Source: Alteribacillus sp041949975 (GTDB lineage Bacteria > Bacillota > Bacilli > Bacillales > Marinococcaceae). From it: a stretch of DNA of 64,000 bases. Below are positions 16,974 to 27,091 of the stretch, in pieces (within the stretch, counting starts at the first letter, position 1; each line of letters opens with the position of its first letter). Below the pieces are notes generated by a model. That model was not told where the DNA came from, did not search any database, and was given only the letters and a program-made list of their open reading frames with translations. Where the stretch lies: positions 1-64,000 of the forward strand of contig NZ_JBHFQG010000014.1 of the NCBI RefSeq assembly GCF_041949975.1, given 5' to 3'. The translations under genes and the position numbers were made by a program.

Positions 16974-18578
16974 GTGAAAAGGTGGCATACATTTTATCCG
17001 GAAAATATACCGAAGAAAGTCGATATTCCCTGTATGCATGTGTATCAAATGCTGGAAATATCTGCTGGCGAATATCCTGGCGAGACAGCAGTGATAGACA
17101 GAGAAACAGAGTGGACTTATGGGGAGCTGAAGGATAAAGTGGACCGGCTTGCGGCTGCTCTATATGAAAATGGATTAAAAAAAGGAGATAGAGCTGTACT
17201 TATGTTTTTGAATTCGGCAGAATATATTTTGGCTTATTATGCGGTGCTGCGTCTTGGAGGAATTATTGTTCAAGTTAATCCCATGTATGAAAAAGAAGAA
17301 TTGGAATACTTACTTGAAAACTCAGGAGCAAGCTGGTTTTTTGGAATGCATGCTCAAAAGTCTAAAATCGATGCTTTATCTTACAAACCGATGTTAAAAA
17401 CAGTTTATGTCGGGAGACAAGAAGGAAAAGAAGCAAACGTCTATGACTTTTATTCTTTACTAGATTCCGTTTCCTGGCCAAACCTCCCTAAAATAGATAT
17501 ACAGCCAAAAGAGGACCTAGCAGTGCTTCAATATACGGGAGGTACGACCGGACGAAGCAAAGGCGTTATGCTTACTCATTATAATCTGGTAGCAAATGTG
17601 TACCAAAGCTACTCTTTTACTATACAGGGACTGAAACGTCCTGGAGAACGAGTACTGGCAGTCTCTCCATTTTTTCATGTGTATGGAATGACTGGCGTCT
17701 TGAATTTAGGTATATTTCGTGCCTCTGCTGTAATTTGTGTGCCGAGGTTTCAAGTTAACAACATGCTTGCAACGATAAAAAAAACGAGGCCGACACTTTT
17801 TTCCGGAGTACCGACCATGTATATTGCTCTTTTAAATCATCCTGATGCTTCTAGTGACGCTTTATCCTCATTAAAAATTTGCATCAGCGGCTCAGCGCCA
17901 ATGCCAGTGGAGTTAATGAAACAATTTGAAACGAAAACTGATTCGCCTATTATTGAAGGCTATGGTTTGTCGGAATGTTCTCCTGTTACACACCGCAACC
18001 CTTTAGGAGAGCATCGTAAACCCGGCAGCATCGGGATCCCTCTGCCCAATACGGATGCTCAAGTAGTAGATCAGCACACGGGGGAAAAAGAGATGCCCGT
18101 TGGAGAAGTAGGAGAGTTAGTGATAAAAGGACCGCAAGTGATGAAAGGGTATTGGCGCAATGAGGAAGAGACAGACATAGCACTTCGTAATGAATGGCTT
18201 TTCACAGGCGACTTGGCTGTTATGGATGAAGAAGGTTATTTCTTTATAGTCGGAAGAAAAAAAGACTTGATTATTGCAAGCGGTTACAATATTTATCCAT
18301 CAGAAGTGGAGGAAGTTATCTACGAGCACCCTTCTGTAAAAGAAGCATGTGTGTTCGGAGTGCCTAGTTCTTATCGCGGCGAGACTGTAAAAGCAGTTAT
18401 AGTTCCAAAAGATGGCATGAATATAGATGCCGAGGAAATCATGGAATGGTGCAGCGGCAAAATCGCTCGTTATAAGGTCCCAAAAGAAGTCAGTTTCCGA
18501 AAAAAGCTTCCAAAAACAACGGTTGGAAAAATACTCCGCCGCAAACTGATGGAAGAAGAAGCAGAAAAAACGAAATAA
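16974..18578 (+). CDS. AMP-forming acyl-CoA synthetase (long/medium-chain type)
   Basis: 534 residues, activates a fatty acid to acyl-CoA using ATP. The P-loop is YTGGTTGRSKGVMLTH, then GYGLSECSPVTH, and GDLAVMDEEGYFFIVGRKKD with the hinge Asp. The catalytic Lys is near the C-terminus in TTVGKILRRKL. The start is GTG 16974 behind AAAGGAGG. It resembles LcfA-type ligases; chain length cannot be fixed. Second gene of the sigma-54 operon, 16 bp before the dehydrogenase gene. Confidence 0.92.
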   Translation: MKRWHTFYPENIPKKVDIPCMHVYQMLEISAGEYPGETAVIDRETEWTYGELKDKVDRLAAALYENGLKKGDRAVLMFLNSAEYILAYYAVLRLGGIIVQVNPMYEKEELEYLLENSGASWFFGMHAQKSKIDALSYKPMLKTVYVGRQEGKEANVYDFYSLLDSVSWPNLPKIDIQPKEDLAVLQYTGGTTGRSKGVMLTHYNLVANVYQSYSFTIQGLKRPGERVLAVSPFFHVYGMTGVLNLGIFRASAVICVPRFQVNNMLATIKKTRPTLFSGVPTMYIALLNHPDASSDALSSLKICISGSAPMPVELMKQFETKTDSPIIEGYGLSECSPVTHRNPLGEHRKPGSIGIPLPNTDAQVVDQHTGEKEMPVGEVGELVIKGPQVMKGYWRNEEETDIALRNEWLFTGDLAVMDEEGYFFIVGRKKDLIIASGYNIYPSEVEEVIYEHPSVKEACVFGVPSSYRGETVKAVIVPKDGMNIDAEEIMEWCSGKIARYKVPKEVSFRKKLPKTTVGKILRRKLMEEEAEKTK

Positions 18579-18593
18579 AAGGAGAGCAGGTAA

Positions 18594-19460
18594 ATGAGTG
18601 CAGAAAATATAAAAAAAATCAGTCTGATCGGTTCCGGGATCATGGGATCTCAAATTGCCATGGTGGGTGCTTTGGCAGGATTTGATGTTGTTCTTCAAGA
18701 TATTGAAGAAAAGAATTTAAAAAAGGCTGAGAAAGAACTTAGGAGCCGTCTGGAACGAAGAGTCAGTAAAGGGAAGCTTGCTCAAGACGAATTAGAGCAG
18801 ACTTTCAGCCGGTTAACTCTCACCTCATCCTTAGAGGAAGCAGTTACGAATACTGATTTTGTCATAGAAGCGATTGTGGAAAAAGTAGACATAAAAAGAG
18901 CAGTTTTTAAGGAAATTGATGCACTGGCCCCTGGGAATGCAATTCTTTCAACGAACAGCTCTACTATAGTAAGTTCAAAACTGGCTGATGCGACAACAAG
19001 GCCAGAGAAAGTATGTAATTTTCACTTTTTTAACCCTGCGCTCGTTATTGAAATGGTAGAAGTAGTGAAAGGTCCTCATACTTCGGAGGAAACGGCGAAT
19101 ACTGCGTTTCATCTCGCTAAAAAACTTGGTAAAACACCTATCCTTTTAAAGAAGGAAATCTCCGGATTTGTGGCAAACCGGATTCTTGGAAAGCTGATGA
19201 ATGAAGCTATTTATCTTTATGAAAATGGATATGCTACCGCAGAAGAGATAGATCTCGCTTGCACAAAAGCATTAAATCATCCAATCGGCCCGTTTGCGCT
19301 TATTGATTTAACCGGACTCGATATACATTACAACGTACGTATGCAGCGTTATGAAGAATCAGGAAATCCAGAAGATAAACCAGCTGAAACGATTATAGAA
19401 AAGGTCAACAAGGGGGAATTTGGACGAAAAACAGGAAAAGGATTTTACGTATACTCTTAA
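18594..19460 (+). CDS. hbd: 3-hydroxybutyryl-CoA dehydrogenase
   Basis: 288 residues, NAD-dependent oxidation of 3-hydroxyacyl-CoA. The Rossmann motif GSGIMG is at 13-18, NSSTI follows the sheet, and HFFNPALVIEMVEVV carries the catalytic His-Glu pair. ISGFVANRILGKLMNEA and the C-terminal domain are complete. The length matches single-domain butyryl-type enzymes rather than FadB fusions. In operon with ligase, hydratase and thiolase. Confidence 0.93.
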   Translation: MSAENIKKISLIGSGIMGSQIAMVGALAGFDVVLQDIEEKNLKKAEKELRSRLERRVSKGKLAQDELEQTFSRLTLTSSLEEAVTNTDFVIEAIVEKVDIKRAVFKEIDALAPGNAILSTNSSTIVSSKLADATTRPEKVCNFHFFNPALVIEMVEVVKGPHTSEETANTAFHLAKKLGKTPILLKKEISGFVANRILGKLMNEAIYLYENGYATAEEIDLACTKALNHPIGPFALIDLTGLDIHYNVRMQRYEESGNPEDKPAETIIEKVNKGEFGRKTGKGFYVYS

Positions 19461-19484
19461 CTTTGAGAAGAGGAGTGAATTAAC

Positions 19485-20264
19485 ATGGAATTTAATAATA
19501 TCTTGCTCGAAAGGAAAGATCAGCTGGCGTTTATTACTATTAACCGCCCAGAAGTACGTAATACGTTAAATAAAAACACTTTAGAAGAAATAATCATGGC
19601 ACTTGAACATATCAGACAAGATCATGAAACAGGGTGTCTTGTGTTTACAGGAAGCGGAGAAAAGTCATTTGCAGCTGGGGCAGATATTGCACAGTTGGAG
19701 AAAAAATCCGGTATAGATGCCTTAAACCCAAGCGGAATGCAGGAAGTTTATGATAAGATTGAAAGTTTTGAAAAGCCTACGATTGCAATGGTAAATGGTT
19801 TCGCACTGGGAGGCGGATGTGAACTAGCCATGTCCTGTGATCTCAGAATTGCTTCAAAAAATGCTAAATTTGGTCTTCCGGAATTGAACTTATCTATTAT
19901 ACCTGGAGCAGGCGGCACCCAAAGATTAGCTAGACTGATAGGAAAAGGCAAAGCAATGGAATGGATACTTACCGGCAAAATTGTTGCGCCGGAGGAAGCA
20001 TATCAATTTGGACTAGTTAGCGAGGTAACAGAACCAGATGAATTGCTTGCAACAACGAAAGAGTGGGCATCATCCATTATGGCAAAAGGGCCTTTGGCAG
20101 TACATCTGGCAAAGCTTTCTGTCAACCTGGGTTATGAAACAGACATGAAAACAGGCCTTGCGATTGAAAAATTATCCCAGGCGGTCCTGTTTGACTCTGA
20201 TGATAAGACAGAAGGAACGAGAGCTTTCATAGAAAAAAGAAAACCAGCTTTTAAAGGAATTTAG
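19485..20264 (+). CDS. enoyl-CoA hydratase/isomerase
   Basis: 259 residues, crotonase fold. Oxyanion-hole segments are FAAGADIAQ and ALGGGCELAM. The two catalytic Glu residues lie in GGGCELAM and GLPELNLSIIPGAGGTQRL. The C-terminus ends RKPAFKG, typical for the family. It hydrates trans-2-enoyl-CoA between the acyl-CoA dehydrogenase and the hydroxyacyl-CoA dehydrogenase of this operon. Confidence 0.93.
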   Translation: MEFNNILLERKDQLAFITINRPEVRNTLNKNTLEEIIMALEHIRQDHETGCLVFTGSGEKSFAAGADIAQLEKKSGIDALNPSGMQEVYDKIESFEKPTIAMVNGFALGGGCELAMSCDLRIASKNAKFGLPELNLSIIPGAGGTQRLARLIGKGKAMEWILTGKIVAPEEAYQFGLVSEVTEPDELLATTKEWASSIMAKGPLAVHLAKLSVNLGYETDMKTGLAIEKLSQAVLFDSDDKTEGTRAFIEKRKPAFKGI

Positions 20265-20294
20265 ACTTAGACTATGAGAGAGGAGGAGCAGTTT

Positions 20295-21077
20295 TTGGAA
20301 GAAGTAGTAATGGTCAGTGCTGTTAGAACTCCCGTCGGACGTTTTGGAGGCACGTTAAAGGATATAAACTCCGGAGAGTTGGCATCTATTGTCATAAAAG
20401 AAGCATTAAAGCGAGGTGGAGTCTCACCTGAGCAGGTTGATGAAGTTATTTTAGGGGAAGTTTGTCAGACGACTGAATCTTCAAATGTCGCCCGTGTCGC
20501 TGCGCTTCGAGCTGGTGTTCCTGAACAGTCGCCCGCTTTTACGGTGAATCGCTTATGTGCTTCTGGCATGCAGGAGGTAGGCGGTACAGAAAATATGAGC
20601 AGAGCACCCTTTTATTTAAGAAATGCACGTTTCGGCAACGGAAATCCAACTGTTGTTGACTCTAACACAGAAAACGGACAGCAGCCCCAGGAACTGTATG
20701 GCTCTCATCTAGGAATGGGAGTTACGGCAGAAAATATAGCGGAAAGGTACAGAATATCACGAGAAGATCAAGACCAATTTGCATATGAAAGTCAGCGAAA
20801 AGCAGCAGAGGCGATTAATCATAATAGATTTCAAGATGAAATCGTGCCAGTAGAAAAGCAAGAAGAAAAAAAGAGACAATTGTACACCAATTTACCATCA
20901 GAAAAAGTTAATGTAAACGGCGGCGCAATTGCACTGGGTCACCCGTTAGGAGCAACTGGCTGCAAGATAATGACTAGTCTTGTTCACGAAATGAAGAAAA
21001 GGCAAGAAAAATATGGCATTGCAACGCTATGTGTCGGCGGAGGAGAAGGTATGGCTGTGTTATTAGAAAGAATATAG
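20295..21077 (+). pseudogene. thiolase with two internal in-frame deletions
   Basis: The frame is open but only about 260 residues long against ~390 for the family. Aligned by eye to thiolases, about 19 residues are missing after LCASGMQ (which holds the nucleophile Cys), joining directly to GGTENMSRAP. About 95 more are missing between VPVEKQEEKK and VNVNGGAIALGHPLGATG. The second gap removes the AGNASG and NEAFA segments that build the active site. The end CVGGGEG is intact. Likely inactive. The start is TTG 20295, eight bases after AGGAGG; an ATG at 20274 overlaps that site. Confidence 0.8.
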
Positions 21078-21089
21078 TGAATTTATTAA

Positions 21090-21117
21090 AAGGTTATCCT
21101 GCTGGATAGCCTTTTTT
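21090..21117 (+). terminator. terminator of the second acyl-CoA operon
   Basis: AAGGTTATCC-TGCT-GGATAGCCTT followed by TTTTA. It separates the operon from the iron alcohol dehydrogenase gene. Confidence 0.88.
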
Positions 21118-21228
21118 ATTTAACTATATAACCATTTATATATGAAGGAAAACTCTTCGTTTAAAGAGAAATAATAAGTATTATATTCACTGAAAATAAG
21201 TTGAACTGTAACGGAAAGGGAGAGGCCG

Positions 21229-22374
21229 TTGATAACGAAGTTTGTAGCTCCTGAGATTATCTTTGGTGAAGAGGCGATACAGCAAACAGGAGAGAGCTTT
21301 CTTCGACTGGGAGCTCAAAGAGTACTGGTTGTAAGCGACCATGGTGTGGCTGAAGCGGGTTGGGCGGAAAAAGCAATGAACAGCCTTAAAGATGCTTCAT
21401 TAACCTATGTTTCTTATTTTGAAGCTACCACAAACCCGCAAATTAAAGAAGTGGAAAAAGGAGCTCAAATCTATCAAGAGAATGAATGTGATGCTGTGCT
21501 TGGTGTTGGTGGAGGAAGTGCCCTTGATGTGGCAAAATCAATAGCTATATTAGTTAGTAATGGAGGAAATATAGAAGATTATGAAGGAATCGATAAAATA
21601 AAAAAACCTCTGCCGCCAACAATAATGATTTCCACAACCTCTGGTTCTGGCTCTGAAGTATCTCAATTTGCCATTATTTTAGATCCAGTCAAGAAAAAGA
21701 AAATGACGATAGTTTCGAAATCACTTGTCCCAGATATAGCTATCATTGATCCCTTTACCTTAATGACAAAGGATAGCTTATTAACTGCGGCTACCGGGCT
21801 CGATGTCTTGACCCATGCAATTGAAGCTTATGTGAGCGTAGCAGCTACTCCATTAACAGACGTACAAGCAATACAATCTATGGAATTGGTAGAACAATAC
21901 CTCCGCCCTTCTGTCGCTTCAAAAACCAATTTGGAAGCAAAAAAAGCTATGGCTATGTCAAGTTTGCAGGCAGGGTTGGCTTTTTCAAATGCAATACTCG
22001 GTGCAGTGCACGCCATGTCCCATGCGATTGGAGGGCAATATAAGCTGTCCCATGGAGAAATAAACAGCATTTTACTGCCTCATGTGATGGAATTTAATTT
22101 TATTGCTTCGCCTGAAAGATTTTGTCACATTGGAAGTATTTTTTGTAAATTAAACGTTACTGAAAAGCGGTTAGATTTAGGACGTGCTGCTATTACAGCT
22201 ATAAGGAATTTAGCTGACGATATTGGAGCACCAAAAACCCTGAGGGAAGCAGGGTTGAAAAAACCAGATTACTCCCTTATGGCAGATATTGCTCTTAATG
22301 ACGCATGTATGGTGACAAATCCCAGAGATATTACCAAGAAAGACATTGAACAATTGTTACAAGATGCTTACTAA
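21229..22374 (+). CDS. iron-containing alcohol dehydrogenase
   Basis: 381 residues, group III alcohol dehydrogenase. The NAD loop GGGSALD is at 94-100. Metal ligands Asp192, His196, His261 and His275 are all present (GLDVLTHAIEAY, GAVHAMSHAIGG, LSHG). The start is TTG 21229 behind GGAAAGGGAGAGG. It oxidises a primary alcohol or reduces an aldehyde. It leads, 13 bp ahead, into a histidine kinase gene, so enzyme and sensor are probably co-transcribed. No sigma-54 motif is seen upstream; its own promoter is unclear. Confidence 0.9.
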   Translation: MITKFVAPEIIFGEEAIQQTGESFLRLGAQRVLVVSDHGVAEAGWAEKAMNSLKDASLTYVSYFEATTNPQIKEVEKGAQIYQENECDAVLGVGGGSALDVAKSIAILVSNGGNIEDYEGIDKIKKPLPPTIMISTTSGSGSEVSQFAIILDPVKKKKMTIVSKSLVPDIAIIDPFTLMTKDSLLTAATGLDVLTHAIEAYVSVAATPLTDVQAIQSMELVEQYLRPSVASKTNLEAKKAMAMSSLQAGLAFSNAILGAVHAMSHAIGGQYKLSHGEINSILLPHVMEFNFIASPERFCHIGSIFCKLNVTEKRLDLGRAAITAIRNLADDIGAPKTLREAGLKKPDYSLMADIALNDACMVTNPRDITKKDIEQLLQDAY

Positions 22375-22387
22375 AAGGAGAGGAAGC

Positions 22388-24073
22388 ATGTTTCACGAAA
22401 AGGAAGCAATTATTGAGAAACTAACTGGGGTAAAGTCCTCCAAAAAGAGCTATTATACTGAACTCAAAAGCACTATTGTAGAATTAGAAAGAAAAAATAA
22501 AAAGCTTGAAATTTTAAGCGACCTTGCAAAAGGATTTCATGTTCATAGACCTATAGAAGAATCATTAGAACGAGTAATCAGTCAATTATATGAAATGTAT
22601 TCTATGCAGCGAATCAGTCTTTCTTTATTAATAGACGGAGAACTTCAACTGCAAAGTATGTATCCTGATATTTTAGCACCTTTTCCAATTGGGACTGTTT
22701 TTCCAAAGGAAAAATCTCTATATTGGAAAGCAGCTGACCGAGACATTATTGTTATTCATGAATTTGATGATTCAGTTATTCGGTTTAAAGAAGAAAAAGC
22801 TCTCGCGAGTATTAATATTTATCATTTATGTATTGTTCCTTTGATTGTAAAAGGAGAGTTAGTAGGAGTGCTTTCTTTTGGAAGTGCAAATAGAATAAAC
22901 TATGATGTTTCAGATATAGAGTTTTTAAGGCAGCTTTCTGATCATTTAGCGGTTTTGGTAGAAAATGCAAGATTGTATCAGGCAGTTCTTCAAGGAAAAG
23001 ACGAGTGGGAACAAACTTTTCAAGCTGTGGCGGATGTTCTAATGGTAACTGATCGGAAACAGCAGATTGTCCGCTGCAATAAAGCTGCAAACCTTTTTTT
23101 TGATTTAGATAATGAAAAGCTGTTAGGTCATACTTTTCACGAGTTAGTATGCAGAGAGTCCCACCAACCTTGTCCATTCGAAGATACGTTTAATACGAAT
23201 GACATGATAAATTATCAAATAACATTACAACCCGAAAGAGTTTGTGATATACAAACATTTCCTGTTATAGATGAGTCGGAAACAAGCATTGGAATGGTGA
23301 TTTACATTAAAGACATTACCGAAAAAATAAGAACTCAGGCGCAATTACAGCATTCTGGAAAGCTTGCAGCAATCGGTGAAATGGCAGCAGGGGTTGCACA
23401 TGAATTAAACAGTCCACTTACCGCTGTTCTTGGGAATACACAATTGTTAAAACGTTCCCTGCAAAGAGAAGAACCAAACTTCAAATTAGTCGAAGGTATT
23501 GAGAAAAGTGGAAACCGGTGCAAGACAACGATTAAAAATTTATTATCTTTTTCTAGACCTGAAAAAAATGAAACAATGCTATGTTCGTTTCAACAGGCAG
23601 CAGAAGATGTGTTGAGCTTAATTGGTTTTCAAATTGAAAGAGAACAAATTGCGTTCAAAAAAGAATTTGTTTTTGACTTGCCTCTAGTTGAAGGGAGTCC
23701 GCACCAAATTGAACAAATTCTAATAAACCTATTGTTGAACGCTAAAGATGCTCTTCTTAGTCAAGAACAGAATAATAGGGTTATTACAATAGCAACAGGG
23801 TTAATGGAATATTCTAGAGAAATAGGAATTTATATTTCTATTGAAGACAATGGTATTGGGATGGGCGAAGACATTTTGAATAATATATTTAAGCCATTTT
23901 ATTCAACGAAGAATACTCAAGAAGGTACGGGGCTTGGACTTTCAGTCAGTATAGATATTGCTAAGTCTCATAATGGCACTATATTAGTCAACAGTGAGAA
24001 AGGCAGCGGCAGCGAGTTTATCCTTTGGCTTCCACATAAAGGGGGGGGAGTCCATGAATATACTTACGGTTGA
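22388..24073 (+). CDS. sensor histidine kinase with GAF and PAS domains
   Basis: 561 residues from ATG 22388 (AAAGGAGAGG upstream). No membrane segment is seen, so it is cytoplasmic. An N-terminal coiled stretch (25-45) precedes a GAF domain (about 55-195) and a PAS domain (about 208-312). HisKA has phospho-acceptor His338 in GVAHELNSPLTAV. The ATPase domain has N-box NLLLNAKDALL, G1 DNGIGM and G2 GTGLGLSVS. It overlaps the next gene, its cognate sigma-54 regulator, by 20 bp. The pair probably senses an alcohol, aldehyde or redox cue for the flanking dehydrogenase genes. Confidence 0.92.
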   Translation: MFHEKEAIIEKLTGVKSSKKSYYTELKSTIVELERKNKKLEILSDLAKGFHVHRPIEESLERVISQLYEMYSMQRISLSLLIDGELQLQSMYPDILAPFPIGTVFPKEKSLYWKAADRDIIVIHEFDDSVIRFKEEKALASINIYHLCIVPLIVKGELVGVLSFGSANRINYDVSDIEFLRQLSDHLAVLVENARLYQAVLQGKDEWEQTFQAVADVLMVTDRKQQIVRCNKAANLFFDLDNEKLLGHTFHELVCRESHQPCPFEDTFNTNDMINYQITLQPERVCDIQTFPVIDESETSIGMVIYIKDITEKIRTQAQLQHSGKLAAIGEMAAGVAHELNSPLTAVLGNTQLLKRSLQREEPNFKLVEGIEKSGNRCKTTIKNLLSFSRPEKNETMLCSFQQAAEDVLSLIGFQIEREQIAFKKEFVFDLPLVEGSPHQIEQILINLLLNAKDALLSQEQNNRVITIATGLMEYSREIGIYISIEDNGIGMGEDILNNIFKPFYSTKNTQEGTGLGLSVSIDIAKSHNGTILVNSEKGSGSEFILWLPHKGGGVHEYTYG

Positions 24074-25472
24074 TGATGATAGAGAAATCTTAGATTTTTT
24101 TAATCATTTATTAGATTCAAAAGGTTACAAATTATATTTTGCTCATGATAAAAAGTCAGCCGAGGATATTATAAAGAAAAGGACGCTGGATATTGCTTTT
24201 ATAGATTTGAAATTGCCTGATGTATCTGGTTTAGACCTTTTAAAAAAATTAAAACAAACGTATCCATCATGCAAAGTTGTTATGATGACAGGTTACAGTA
24301 CGGTACAGACTGCTGTGGAAGCAATCAAGCTAGGAGCGGAAGATTATATTGAAAAGCCATTTGAAGATATAACTCATATAGAAAAAGTAATCCTTCCTGA
24401 GAAAAACAAGCAGGACGTGGCCTTTTTCGTTCAGCTTGCCGAGCAAAACGGATTGCTTGTTGGGAAAAGCGAACGTATGAAAGAAGTGGTGCGTATTGCT
24501 TCAAAATTTGCTGCCAAAAATCTTAATATATTGATTAATGGAGAAACGGGCACGGGAAAAGAAGTGATGGCAAAATATATACATGAGGCGGCCAATAAGC
24601 ATAAAGATGAAGCACCTTTCTTTGCATTAAATTGCGGAGCTTTAGCTGAACAAGTATTAGAGAGCGAATTATTTGGACATGAAACAGGAGCTTTTACAGG
24701 AGCAACGAAAAGACGAAAAGGGTATTTTGAACTTGCTTCTAACGGAACGCTTCTCCTAGATGAAATTGGTGAAGCGGGAATGGCCATTCAAGTAAAACTT
24801 TTAAGAATCTTAGAATCTAAAGAATTTATGCGGGTGGGAGGGGAGAGAATTCTGCGCACAGGTGCACGCATTTTATCAGCTACAAACCGTGATTTACGAA
24901 AAGAAGTTGAAAAAGATAGATTCAGGGAGGATTTGTTATTCAGGCTCGAAGCGGTAACTATTACTCTGCCTCCACTGCGTGAACGAAAAGAGGATTTATT
25001 AGAACTCTCCTATTATATTTTAAAAAAAGAGGGTCTGTCACACCTCTCAATAAGTGAAGAGGCTCTAACCCTTTTACAAGAACATGATTGGCCTGGAAAT
25101 ATTAGAGAGCTGACTAATGTTTTGTTAAGAGCATCAACAGAAGTAGAAGGAAATGGTAATGTCCTTTTTCCTAATCATTTGCATATTTCATTAAACTATC
25201 AATCCGGAGAATCTACTTTCCCCAATATAAAAGATAATGATATAAATCCAATTTCTCAAGAGTGGAAGTCAAGTGTATTGAAACGAATCGATAGTGGAGA
25301 AACCCTGAATTTATCACATGTAATAGAGGATATGAAAAAAGCCGAACGGCAAGTAAGCAGAGAGATTGCAAAGAAAGCCCTTCAAACGGCCAATGGAAGC
25401 CAAAAAGAAGCAGCTGAACAACTGTGCGTTAACCCGCGAAAATTAAGGTACATATTAAATGAAAAGATTTAA
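24054..25472 (+). CDS. NtrC-family sigma-54 response regulator
   Basis: 472 residues. The receiver has acidic pocket DDD at 7-9, phospho-acceptor Asp51 and Lys101 (EKPF). The AAA+ domain has Walker A GETGTGKE (163-170), sigma-54 contact loop GAFTGA (212-217) and Walker B GTLLLDEIGE. A Fis-type helix-turn-helix sits at the C-terminus (GSQKEAAEQLCVNPRKLRYIL). The start is ATG 24054, inside the kinase gene and after a GGGGGGGGAG run that serves as ribosome site. The sigma-54 promoter of the divergent alcohol dehydrogenase operon is its most likely target. Confidence 0.93.
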   Translation: MNILTVDDDREILDFFNHLLDSKGYKLYFAHDKKSAEDIIKKRTLDIAFIDLKLPDVSGLDLLKKLKQTYPSCKVVMMTGYSTVQTAVEAIKLGAEDYIEKPFEDITHIEKVILPEKNKQDVAFFVQLAEQNGLLVGKSERMKEVVRIASKFAAKNLNILINGETGTGKEVMAKYIHEAANKHKDEAPFFALNCGALAEQVLESELFGHETGAFTGATKRRKGYFELASNGTLLLDEIGEAGMAIQVKLLRILESKEFMRVGGERILRTGARILSATNRDLRKEVEKDRFREDLLFRLEAVTITLPPLRERKEDLLELSYYILKKEGLSHLSISEEALTLLQEHDWPGNIRELTNVLLRASTEVEGNGNVLFPNHLHISLNYQSGESTFPNIKDNDINPISQEWKSSVLKRIDSGETLNLSHVIEDMKKAERQVSREIAKKALQTANGSQKEAAEQLCVNPRKLRYILNEKI

Positions 25473-25473
25473 A

Positions 25474-25503
25474 AAGAAGAGAGCCGGGTTCAGCTCTCTT
25501 CTT
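25474..25503. terminator. bidirectional terminator between convergent genes
   Basis: AAGAAGAGAGC and GCTCTCTTCTT arms around an 8-nt loop. T-rich tails flank it on the minus strand and it overlaps the stop codon of the aldehyde dehydrogenase. Confidence 0.8.
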
Positions 25504-27021
25504 AAAAAAAACCAAGTTTATTTTCGCTGTAACTGACAAGTAAATCCTTTGTTTGTTGGTAATGAGACAACATCATTTGATGGTTTTCTCTTCCAATACC
25601 CAACTTTTTATATCCACCGAATGCAGCGTGAGCAGGGTAGTCGTGATAACAATAAATCCAGACTCTTCCAGCTTGAATGTTGCGGCCAAAGCGATATGCT
25701 TGATTAATATTTCTTGTCCAGACTCCCGCACCAAGGCCATACAGTGTATCGTTAGCCATTTCTAAGGCTTCTTCTGGGGAATCAAAAGTGGTGACAGAAA
25801 CAACAGGTCCAAATATTTCTTCCTGAAAAATCCTCATACGATTATTTCCTTTAAATACAGTAGGCTGGACATAATAACCACGAGCTAATTCACCGTTCTT
25901 ACTTTGTTTCTCTCCTCCTATAAGGCACTCTGCTCCTTCTTTTTTTCCGATATCGATATAAGACATGATTTTCTCCAATTGTTCTTGAGAAGCCTGCGCC
26001 CCCATCATTGTTTCTGTATCAAGAGGGTGGCCGGTTTTAATAGCTTCTACTCGAGCTAGCGCCCTTTCCATAAAGTTATCATATATGGAAGACTGAACTA
26101 AAGCACGAGAAGGATAAGTACATACTTCTCCTTGATTTAAAGCAAACATTACAAATCCTTCCACTGCTTTATCTAAAAACGCATCGTCTTTTTCCATTAC
26201 ATCATCAAAAAATATGTTTGGAGACTTTCCGCCTAGTTCTAACGTGACCGGAATAATATTTTCAGAAGCATATTGCATGATCAATCTTCCAGTCGTGGTT
26301 TCTCCGGTAAAAGCTACTTTTTGAATACGGCTGCTCGAAGCCAAAGGTTTACCTGCTTCGACCCCAAAGCCATTAACAATGTTTAACACCCCTGGTGGAA
26401 GAAGATCAGCTGTGATTTCGAGCCAAATCATAATAGAGGCCGGTGTTTGTTCAGCTGGTTTTAATACAATAGTGTTGCCTGCAGCTAGAGCGGGTGCAAT
26501 TTTCCATGAAGCCATCAACAGTGGAAAATTCCACGGTATGATTTGGCCTACGACACCAAGTGGTTCATGAAAATGATAAGCAACAGTGTCCTCAGAGATT
26601 TGAGAAAGGGAGCCTTCTTGAGATCAAATGGCACTCGCAAAGTAACGAAAATGATCAATGGCTAGAGGGATATCAGCATTTAAAGTCTCGCGAATTGGCT
26701 TGCCATTGTCCCAGGTTTCTGCCAGAGCTAATTTTTCCTTATGTTTTTCCATTCGATCTGCTATCTTTAGAAGAATATTTGCCCTATCCGTTGGCGAGAA
26801 TGCCCCCATACATTTTTTGCATTATGTGCCGCATCCAGGGCAAGATCAATATCTTCAGAGGAGGAACAGGGGATTTTACAAAATACCTCTCCTGTAACCG
26901 GAGTTACATTCTCAAAGTATTCTCCTTTAACTGGAACTTTCCATTCGCCATTAATAAAGTTTTCATATTTTGATTGAAAGGATATAAAAGCATCCTTTGT
27001 GTTTGGATTTGCATAAAGCAT
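25502..27021 (-). pseudogene. aldehyde dehydrogenase (ExaC/AldA-like) with frameshift and nonsense codon
   Basis: Full-length NAD aldehyde dehydrogenase (~506 residues) with two lesions. The N-terminal frame (NFINGEWKVPVKGEYFENVT) runs off at a G5 run near 26810; one more G would restore VWGAFSPTDRANILL. A TGA at 26626-26624 replaces an expected Arg codon in ASAI(R)SQEGS. The remainder (IIPWNFPLLMASWKIAPALA, catalytic Glu in LELGGKSPNI, catalytic Cys in GEVCTYPSR) is intact. It is downstream of a zinc alcohol dehydrogenase on the same strand. As written, no active enzyme can be made. Confidence 0.85.
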
Positions 27022-27091
27022 AAGTGTTATAACTCCTTTCGTTGAAAAGGGGAAAAGGGTGCTTAATAAACATGCACCCTTTACATGTTCC

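Noticed and set aside
24041..24050. poly-G run at the kinase/regulator junction as another frameshift
   Set aside because: Both reading frames remain complete across it; it serves as a ribosome binding site in a normal 20-bp overlap.
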